Part shown: one piece after another, positions 56,207 to 64,000 of the stretch
Layout: each line of letters begins with the position of its first letter
Position numbering within the stretch: position 1 is the first letter of the stretch
NCBI GenBank assembly: GCA_001939145.1
Contig: LSRX01001369.1
Location: 10,001 to 74,000 of the forward strand
Source of the DNA: Symbiodinium microadriaticum
Taxonomy: Eukaryota > Sar > Dinophyceae > Suessiales > Symbiodiniaceae
DNA length: 64,000 nucleotides
Reading direction: 5' to 3'
Position numbers and translations under genes: made by a program
The notes under the pieces: generated by a model
Seen by the model: the letters and a program-made list of their open reading frames with translations, nothing else
The model's database searches: none
What the model was told of the DNA's origin: nothing

Positions 56207-56679
56207 CTTCCGAAAGAGCGGGTTTTGCAGGTGTGGTCAACGGCACCATCATCCTCACCATCTGGTGCAACAACTGCTGAAGTCTCAAGCCCACAGCCTC
56301 AAAAACAAGAACAGAATCAGAAAGAAACAGCGAAACATGAGAGAAGGACCTGGCAGCGAGATCCTTGGGCTTAGAAGATCCAAAACCCTGAAACCCCCAC
56401 TCGCCATGCTCCTTCGAAAAAGAGTCCACCACCCCCCGCCTCAAAGGAGTTCGCTGCATCAGCCGCGTGAGCGCTGGAGTGGTAGGGATTGGCTAAATAC
56501 CTGGACGGGGCTTGCAGCCACGGGGAGCTGGATGCTCGGGCAGGTGCCGGATGCAGGGCTGACCATGATTGGGGAGGGCAAACGTTATGCGCACGGTGCT
56601 TATCCATGCAGCTGGTCCCTCGACGACCGTTGATGTCTGTGTTGCTGCTCCTACGAGCTGCTACCACCACCACCAGGGC

Positions 56680-56698
56680 AAACCCTAAACCCTAAACC
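56680..56698. repeat. Telomere-like tract (CCCTAAA sense)
   Basis: AAACCCTAAACCCTAAACC, facing the tract at 56120. Confidence 0.85.
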
Positions 56699-56710
56699 GT
56701 CTGCCGCCAC

Positions 56711-56818
56711 TTCTACTGTTACTGCTACTGCTACTGCTATAGTGCTACTGCTAGTGCCCGTGCTCCTGCTCTAGCTGCGGCTGCTGCTGGCACTGCCACT
56801 ACCACTACCACTACGGCC
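56711..56818. repeat. CTG/CTA/CCA trinucleotide-rich tract
   Basis: ACTGCT and related triplets, then CTGCTG, then CCACTA repeats, with interruptions. Confidence 0.8.
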
Positions 56819-57177
56819 ATGCAGATGCCAAGTGCCCTTCTATGTAAAGCGACGATAGTAGAGCTAGTGTCTGGAAACCTTTCGAAAGGATCTGTGGACT
56901 GTGCCTGCAGGCGGAATCGCTCAAAGAAGCCACAAGCTAAATCAGGCATGATCGGCAGAAGCCAGCAAAACAACTAAAGGTCGAGACGGCCGAAGCTGGG
57001 TTCCTAGCTGTGCAAAGAAGCGCTAGGATCGAAGATACACAAGTTTCTTGCTGAAAAAGGCGTTTGAGTGCATGCGGGCCATGGCCCTGTGACCCGTCCC
57101 CTCCCTGCGATTGTCAAGATAGAGCCTGCTTTAAGAAGACGTTACAGACTGACAAAGGGAGTGCAATCTCTACAGAC

Positions 57178-57211
57178 TACACCACCACCACCACCACTCC
57201 TACTCCTCCTC

Positions 57212-57268
<57 letters not shown>

Positions 57269-57273
57269 ATACT

Positions 57274-57306
<33 letters not shown>
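57178..57306. repeat. Compound trinucleotide array (ACC), (CTA), (CGA)
   Basis: ACC units at 57178-57196, then TCC/CTC variants, then about twenty CTA/ACT units (57214-57274), then about eleven CGA/ACG units to 57306. Open frames through it (poly-Thr, poly-Leu, minus-strand poly-Val and poly-Ser) are repeat translations. Confidence 0.95.
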
Positions 57307-57307
<1 letters not shown>

Positions 57308-57805
57308 TTCCCCTCAGCAGATATGATCGTGCGCCCTCCGAGCCTCTTTTCCATCGCATCCAGAAAAGCTCCCAGGCAACTCCTGCCGAGGTGATCTCAG
57401 CACTTCCCTTCTTGGTTTCATGAGTCCGGTGCGGCAAGCACCTATTCCGCCCGACAATGACCAGACACACCAAGGAGCCCAAACCGAAGCATTGTGCATA
57501 TGTTCTGCCGGACGCATCTGCGCGACAGCCGAGCTCTGGCACGGGTGGCCTCGAGATGAAAGAAACCTGGGCTGAGCAGAGCGTGAATCCTGCCTGCCAC
57601 ACCTCTGAACTCTGCCAAATCCCAACTCGAAACAACGACCCTTCAATGGCTGTGCCGAAGTCCACGATCTCAGTGAGAAAGAGGCGATTCCAGTCTTGTA
57701 ATCGTGCGCGATGGACGCAATGGAAGACTCTTACGAACTAAGGCGACATGCCACAGAGACACCGTCGTCAAATAGATTGGTGGATAGGCAGAACTGCGAA
57801 GAGCT

Positions 57806-57951
57806 GATGGGTAGATGGATGGATGGATGGATGGATGGGGAGCAGCCAGGTAGAAATAGATAAGCCAACAGATGATCGGATGGATGGATGGCTGGCTGGC
57901 CGAGTGGGTGGACAAGCTCATGAAAACGATGCATGACACACACACACACAC
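57806..57951. repeat. (GGAT)n blocks and (CA)n
   Basis: GGAT units at 57806-57838 and again at 57877-57901, where they change to GGCT. CA repeats lie at about 57936-57951. Confidence 0.85.
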
Positions 57952-59631
57952 GATCCTTTCCACCTGTGACATAGGTGTTTTACAATCCCTTCATTCATCT
58001 GCGCATGTTTGCTTCTTTGCTTACTTCTGTGCAGCCGTCCCCAGAAACGCACTCGTCGCTCTCTTGGTTGCTCTCTGCCGTGAAGTACATGTGCAAGGCT
58101 AAAACATTTCACACGCAGGCACCAAGTCAAGTCTGCGCGTAGCCCACATGTCTTCAAAAGAGATCTAATATGCCTTACCTAGTGCCACACTCTAGTCGCC
58201 ACAGTACAAAATATCTTGTGGTCTGCAAAACATATCACTGCCTCAATTCCGGACTGAGACGGACTCCAAAATCGAGCCCAAGAGCCTGGACCCTGGCAGA
58301 TACCGAAGCACGGCTGAGCCGTGCTTGTTGGACAGACATTCAAATGGCGTTCCAGCTGTGACGTAAGCTCCAACAAGTGACCTTCCCGATCAACTCCGAG
58401 CCGACGATCTTCAGCACGGAGCCATGCTCGCGGGCCTTGGGAAAAAGTGGCTGCTGAAGGAGGGGGCGAACCTTTCCCGTTCACTTGCGGAAGGGCACGC
58501 ATGGTCCAGTCTTTAAAGTCCCAAGGGCAAGTGACGATGAGGACACGAGGGAAGCTTATTCCCAAAGGATGCGAATCCATTGTCTCTCAGACTTTCGGCC
58601 TCGGTCTCTCCTTGCTCCGAGGATCAACTTCGTTGGCATCAAAGGACCACATTCCCACCTTCGGAGACTTCGCGGCTCGAGGGGGGCCAGACTATGAACG
58701 TCTTCCTGTGTCTGGGATTTTCTTTAGGAGTCGACAGCCCTTGCAGGAGCTCGTGGCGAAAAACACTCGGAAGTGAACCCAGATGCGGGCATCCCAAGAG
58801 GCCTTGAGCTGCTTGACAACTGCCTCGGAGCTTCTTCCAAGGATTCACACGTTGCTTGCATGGGGCCTGTCTCAAAGACCTTCACTCACACAACATCACA
58901 AAAGAGACGCCTTCTACGCTCTGCTCACTACGAATTCCAGCGACCAGGGTGCTGGAGTAAGCCTCTGGATGTACAGCGAACTCTCCGCTGGTTCCAGATG
59001 GAAGCTCTCGTCTCCCTGCGATCGGGACTTCATCAGAAAGGTTCATCATACGTGCAAGTGCAAAAGCAGTAGTCCCGCGAGACAAGAAGCCAAAGACATC
59101 AATCCGGGTCAGGCGATACAAAGATCTCATGATGATTCTGCCGGTGCAGGAGAATTGCCATTGTTACCAACACCGTCACGATCAACATCATGCAGCATGA
59201 CCGTGTCATCACTACAGTGCGAGCATCATGAATCATGACCATCATCTTCTTTGTCGAAATCCAATGAATGGAACTCGAGGGCTGAGAGCCTTGCAGCATC
59301 TGAATCCAAAAGATGCCACAAGCTTTCCTTTCCGGCCCAGCCGGCGCCTGTATTCGATTCAACTCGGGTTCCGGGCCCAGCTCTGCGAGCTCCTCGTCCA
59401 CCTCGGGCCCAGCTCCGCTAGAGTTTTCTAAGGCAGGCACGAAGACAGAGCAACTTTAAACCCTCCCCCTGCGAAGCCCTGAAACTCCCACGCTGAAGGT
59501 TTGCACTGCCTGGCCTCCCTCGACTGGGACTTCTCCAGCAGTCCATACTCCAATCTGGGCATGTCGCTCGAATGCTGTGAATGGCTTGGCTCCCAGACAC
59601 TGCAAGCTGGGAGTAAGATGCAAGATGCAGA
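57952..59631. other. No supported gene; short direct repeat
   Basis: CGGGCCCAGCTC occurs twice near 59370 and 59403, 33 bp apart. No gene was seen. Confidence 0.4.
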
Positions 59632-60015
59632 GTGCTGAAGAAGGTCCGAGCAAAATCCCGTTCGTTGCCGGGAAGATTGGTCCTGGCCTTTCTTTGCTTT
59701 ATGACTGCCAATGCTTTGAAGCAAAGGCGCATGCTCCCGGAGGTCCCAGACCGGCCGATGCTACCGATCCAACCAGCGACGTTCTGGTCCCGGATCTCCG
59801 AGGTTTCCTCACTGAACGACGATGGTTTCACTCCAGAGATGTACCGAGGAAGCCTCGAAGCACATGCTCGAGGAGGGGAAGCCCAAAACCCCTCAAAAAC
59901 CATTTCAGAAGCCCGAGTTGTCCTGCAGCTCTCGCTGCTGCGCAGTCTGCGACTGGAGCTGATGGGCACAGATGGACACGGCCTCAAAGAGCAGACGAAG
60001 CAATGTTTGCCCTGA
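59632..60015 (+). CDS. Candidate small secreted protein or decayed exon
   Basis: ATG at 59632, stop at 60013-60015, 127 residues. The N-terminus looks like a signal pe​ptide: basic start (MLKKVRAKSRSLPGR), hydrophobic core (LVLAFLCFM) and an Ala-x-Ala-type end (TANA). The rest is a mixed hydrophilic protein with SRISEVSSLNDDGFTPEMYR. It overlaps a 298-codon plus frame (59577-60473), the longest in the window, and a 208-codon minus frame. The shorter frame is preferred because its composition is the most protein-like and its start is signal-like. No family was recognised, and the overlap leaves real doubt. Confidence 0.25.
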   Translation: MLKKVRAKSRSLPGRLVLAFLCFMTANALKQRRMLPEVPDRPMLPIQPATFWSRISEVSSLNDDGFTPEMYRGSLEAHARGGEAQNPSKTISEARVVLQLSLLRSLRLELMGTDGHGLKEQTKQCLP

Positions 60016-61802
60016 AGGCCCTTCGGCCGCTCTTTCAGAGACACAACCCTGAATTTGTCGGAATATGGTTAGACCGCAAAGGCCCTCAGAGACCGTGCTG
60101 CGCACGTCGGTTTTCTTGCAGAAGCTTGAAAGCCAACTGCATGCTCAGACTGACAAAACTGCCTGAGTCCCTCAACGATTCAATGCATGGCTCAACCAGC
60201 AGAGTCCTAGCTCCAAGGTACTCCGACAACCTGATCCAATTTCATCTCAAGCGGCGTGCAGCAGGGGTTCGGCAAGCAGTGCTGCCTGCACCAAAGGACA
60301 CGAATGCCCTAGCCCAGGGCCCCAAAAAGGAAAGCGGGCCCCCCACCTGGGCCGAGGCCCAGGGAGAGCGCTCCAAAGCTTCAAAGGCCCGCTCAAAATG
60401 CCGCCTCCCAAGAGGGAGCAGCCAAAAGGGAAGGGGAGGGAACGGGACTCGGAGGGAGTTTCTTTTTTTTTAAGTTGAAGGCGACGTTTAAAACATTTAG
60501 AGCTTCTGGTACGACTCCCCAAGCCGGGGCGGGGCAGGGCATCTTCCCTTCTTTCTGGGGTTTGGTTATAAGGGTTTAGAGAGTCGGAGCCCAAGGAGGC
60601 TTCTAAGTTCATGGAAGTCAACATAACCCCTCTCAGCAACATTAGCTACCAGCTACGAAGCGAGCTGCAAAGCAGCTTTAGGGTGAACATAAGCCCAAGA
60701 TTGCAAAAATCTGCTTCCACCCGACACTTCAACCCGCAGCGCCCAATGCCGAGGCCTCTGTGCCTCCGAATAGGCGACTGCCTGTCCAGCGAGCAATGGA
60801 TTTCAGTTCCCTGCTTTTCCACACGTGATCCTTTGAGGATTGGAGTCCGCGGCGCATGCGGCGCGGTTCTCCCTTCGTTGCACGGCCTGGTCTGCGCTGG
60901 TGGCCACGCGGAGGGATGGCATCGACTCCTTTTGAGGAAGAGCCGAGAGCAGCTTAGAGCTAGAGCCTAAGTAGAGAACTCCGCGTATACCCCAAGAGAA
61001 GCCACAGCCACACCGCTTTGAATCACTTCAGGACAGAACCTTGGGGTGCTTTCTGCGGCCTTCCTGCACGGCCGAAACGGAGCCCGATCCCCATTGCTTC
61101 CCTGACTGCTGCAAGCATCACCGCCTAAGTCGACTCGCTTGGAAGGCTCCAACATTCAAGCGCTTCCACATGCTACCATCAGGCCAGGACCTGCGAGAAC
61201 CCACTGCCAAGAACCCCAGGCACCTGGCAAAAGGCACCGCAAAGCCTCTCCCAAGCCTCCGAAAAAAAAAACCTTCAAAACAGCCTCGCTCCTGGAGGTT
61301 CTGCAGCTTCACGATGGCAGCGTAGGTGCAAAGCTCGCTGTGGCGCCTCCGAGGTCCAGGCTTCCCAAGTTCCCAAGTCCCCCGCGGCAGGCCTTCTAAG
61401 GCGTTTCTCCTGGAAGCCGAACATACTCTTACACTTTGCTGTCACTGAAGGGCACCTCCACTGCAGTGCACTCAGCGCGGCGTTCAGCAGCCTCGTTTTC
61501 GGATCCATGCCAAGAAACAAAACCGCCAGGGCCTGAACCGTCAAAAAAACTAGCAGGCCGTTCTCTGGGAATGAGTTGAATGATGGCACCTACGCAGCAG
61601 ACGCTGCTGATAATCTGAAAAGCTCAATGTACACGAACGGGCCAGCAAAATACAAAGATAAGATCGTCTAGAAAAGGGTAGCACATCCCGAACCACTGGG
61701 AAAGCACAGCGCGAGCTACATAGCACGTGCATGTCGGGAAGGACCCCATGAGGTTGAACAATGATGAGATGCAACAGCCCCTCGAGCTTTGCGTCCTTCG
61801 CG
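60016..61802. other. Tail of a long open frame; degenerate telomere-like unit
   Basis: The 298-codon plus frame continues to 60473 and ends Lys/Arg/Gly-rich. GGGGTTTGGTTATAAGGGTT at 60557 is an eroded telomere-like unit. No supported gene follows. Confidence 0.35.
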
Positions 61803-61897
61803 GGTAGGTAGGTAGGTAGGTAGGTAGGTAGGTAGGTAGGTAGGTAGGTCGGTCGGTCGGTCGGTCGGTCGGTCGGTCGGTCGGTAGGTAGGTAGGT

Positions 61898-61928
<31 letters not shown>

Positions 61929-61949
61929 CGGCAGGCAGGCAGGCAGGCA
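61803..61949. repeat. Segmented tetranucleotide array
   Basis: Block order on the plus strand: about eleven GGTA (to 61846), nine GGTC (61847-61882), four GGTA (61883-61898), seven GGCA (61899-61926), one GGC, five GGCA (61930-61949). Minus-strand frames read Tyr-Leu-Pro-Thr and Cys-Leu-Pro-Ala periods with no stops. Confidence 0.95.
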
Positions 61950-62398
61950 GGTTCGGTCGGTGTGCTCTGATCACCTTGTGCTTGTGCATATGTGTGTCCA
62001 GACTTTCTCACACACAGGCGTTGGCCAAGCTGCGCCAGCAGCAGTCCGGGCAGCCATGGCCCATTCAGGCCCAAAAGCAAGCCTGTGCCGCATACCCTCA
62101 CCAAAACTAGCATTCGCAACGAGGGACGCGACTCCGACATGTCACTAAACACGACTCAGCCCATCTACACTTGGGCCAAACTTCGAAATCCACTGCACCT
62201 CCAGGCCCTCGTGCTTGCAAGCGCCAGCTCCCGCAGGTCTCACCTCATGCCGAGTTCTACTTTCTGCATCGTTCGCTGACAATTCTTGGAAAGTCTCTTC
62301 GCTGTCTTGGACGCCCCGGCATTCCACGAGCCAAAGTGGGCACACATATACGGATTTCGGATTTACGCCTGGCAAACCACCAACTTGGACAAGAACGA
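61950..62398 (-). other. Open minus frame with a donor-like site, not called
   Basis: A minus frame spans 62468-62145. Its middle (VECRGVQDSEETFQELSAND) is protein-like and a GTGAGA donor-like site follows CATGAG near 62237. Its start lies in the GCAC repeat, so it is kept as a lead only. Confidence 0.2.
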
Positions 62399-62420
62399 GC
62401 GCGCACGCACGCACGCACAC
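62399..62420. repeat. (GCAC)n microsatellite
   Basis: About five GCAC units. Confidence 0.8.
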
Positions 62421-62728
62421 CCATCTGAGAAGGCGCGGGAACAGGACGCCGCGATAAATACTCGTCACTCACAATTCAATAATCGCGGTCTCCAAGCGAC
62501 TGAATGCTGAGCTTTGGGCAAAGCGAAACATCCGAGGGCGCGGCACGGCAGCCATAGGCCCAGTGCCAGGTGCTGCAGTGCTGCAATCCTGAGCATGTAG
62601 GAACGAGCAAATCGGCGGAAGTGCCTCTCCAAGACCATGAAGACGTCTTTCCGAAGGCTGGGTCATGTGCATTCCAGAAATCCCCATGCCTCATATCAGA
62701 GCTGCTTTGACTTGAGCATATGCACACG

Positions 62729-62781
62729 GAGGGAGGGGGAGTGAGAGAGAGAGAGGGAGCAAGAAGAGAGAGGGAGAGAGA
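62729..62781. repeat. (GA)n purine tract
   Basis: GGGAGG and GA repeats with AAGAAG interruptions; almost all purine on the plus strand. Confidence 0.85.
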
Positions 62782-64000
62782 CAACAAAAAAAGAGCAGGA
62801 TAATACCAAAAAAGGGCAAGCCAACTGAGCCAACTGACAGGTGCACATGTGCGCGTGTGTTCCGAAATTTTCTGAATCAAACCCATCTATGTCAGGGATC
62901 CTGGATTGACAAAACCTACCTCCAGGCCTGAACCGATGAGTCGATGAGTAATCAATGATAGCCAGCCAAGCCACTGCGCAACCAGTGCAAATATCAGCGG
63001 CGGCAATCGCCTCAGTGGCTCAGTCTGTGGAGCAGACCGGGGCGTTGAGGCTTTCACGGCTTATGAACGTTAGGGTTTGGGGGGTTTGCAGCTAAGGGTT
63101 CCCGGGTTGGCTTACATATGCGGTCTTCGGGTTTACACGCTTTTGCTTCAGCGCTTGCAAACATGGGCTTCGGGTTTACGAGAGCCTTGGGCACACCCAA
63201 AGACCTCCGCCTCTCAAAAGCTACCTGGGTTTTTTGCTAGCTGGGGCTTGGGAAAGCTATCCCAAGGACAGCCAAGCCAACTCTAAACCCTCCATCGATT
63301 CCCCAATACCAACACCCACAAGATTCCGCGTGCCTTCAAGAAGGGAAAATTGGCGTTTTGAGCTTGAGAACTCTTATCATTGTTTGTCTGCAGCAGGATG
63401 GCAGGATACTTGGAAGCTCACTTTCGGCAGCGCTGCGCCCGGAGGTCGCCGGCTGCCAAGAGCCCAGCATCACTGTGATCTCCGCACTCTCTGGCCCGGC
63501 CGCTCGAAGGCTTCTCATCATCCGAACTCTCCCAGAGCAGTGCCACGCCACTACATCCGGCCCAACAACTCGCCGTCACATCCAGCGACTGCAGCCGGGC
63601 TTTGCACCAGGAGAAGTCAGCGTTTAGGCCAACGGGTATACAAGCGCCAAGGCAGCTGTTTCATGTTTTGCCGACGGCGACCTTCCTGCACGACCCTGAG
63701 CTTTTCGGCTCAGGAAGCGGCTGAGATGCTCCGAGCCCCGGGCCCTTTGCTGCGGGTCCTTGAAGGCACCCTGAGGAACGTCGAAACCTGTTCTGAAGCC
63801 CTGGACCAGAGCTGAATCCGTGCCAGGAAACGAGAAGAAAGCTGCGACTGCGAGCAGAACAGAAATCCAGAGAGCTGCAAAGGGCTCCTGCGTCGCAAAA
63901 GTCGGAAGACTATCGCGGGCTGAGGGCTAGGCGCAATTGCTCTCGGGTCTAAGGTTGCAGGGCTTCAGACCTCTGAAACTGCCCGAAGCCTCGTAAAACT
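62782..64000. other. No supported gene; telomere-like remnant
   Basis: TTAGGGTTTGGGGGGTTTGC at 63070 is an eroded telomere-like unit. CTTCGGGTTTAC occurs twice near 63126 and 63165. The plus frame 63234-63815 (193 codons) is open but unsupported. Confidence 0.4.

Noticed and set aside
57064-57665. Long Thr/Leu/Val/Ser-repeat frames on both strands
   Set aside because: Produced by the trinucleotide array, which lacks stops in most frames.
61550-62152. 200-codon minus frame with Tyr-Leu-Pro-Thr periods
   Set aside because: Most of it is the tetranucleotide array, which has no stop on the minus strand. The ends alone are too weak.
1-64000. CRISPR arrays, insertion sequences, bacterial operons
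   Set aside because: No regularly spaced repeat with unique spacers, no transposase-like frame and no closely packed same-strand long ORFs were found.

Overview
The window looks like nuclear DNA of a protist with a large, gene-poor genome, most plausibly a dinoflagellate of the Symbiodiniaceae/Suessiales type. This is inference. It rests on scattered plant-type TTTAGGG/CCCTAAA tracts far from any chromosome end, many microsatellites and minisatellites, G+C near one half, no bacterial operon layout, no open frame above 298 codons, and short exon-like segments bounded by GT/AG signals. I recognised no protein family with confidence, and found no rRNA, complete tRNA, CRISPR array or intact transposase/reverse transcriptase. 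Every coding call is therefore a candidate judged from open frame, codon style (G/C-rich third positions), splice-like borders and phase.

Layout. 1-3.8 kb: the part richest in plus-strand coding signal. A partial gene enters at the left edge (141-705, with a 55-bp phase-consistent intron), followed by exon-like frames up to 3817. 4.7-7.1 kb: a dispersed ~400-bp repeat in two direct copies. 11.4-11.9 kb: a 247-bp tandem duplication. 12.3-12.7 kb: a coding trace with one frame break. 14-19.5 kb: telomere-like tracts (two bracketed by short direct repeats), a 97-bp foldback element, AT-rich satellite DNA and an ambiguous base. 20-25.3 kb: coding traces, a 20-bp minisatellite, and a minus-strand candidate gene with two very short introns (47 and 57 bp). 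25-50 kb: mostly unassigned DNA with simple repeats, hairpins, a membrane-tail exon at 38.0-38.3 kb and more telomere-like DNA. 50.8-51.9 kb: the best complete gene model (three exons, all phase 0, 231 residues). 53-60.6 kb: weak coding traces, long trinucleotide arrays and telomere-like tracts. 61.8-62.8 kb: a segmented tetranucleotide array and GA-rich DNA.

No pathway or system can be assembled from these pieces. The most informative features are structural: telomere-like insertions flanked by target-duplication-like repeats, telomere-like tracts in facing orientation, a foldback element, a minisatellite whose 20-bp unit keeps all three minus frames open, and candidate genes with tiny introns. 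RNA-seq mapping and a protein search of the spliced models would decide the gene calls.
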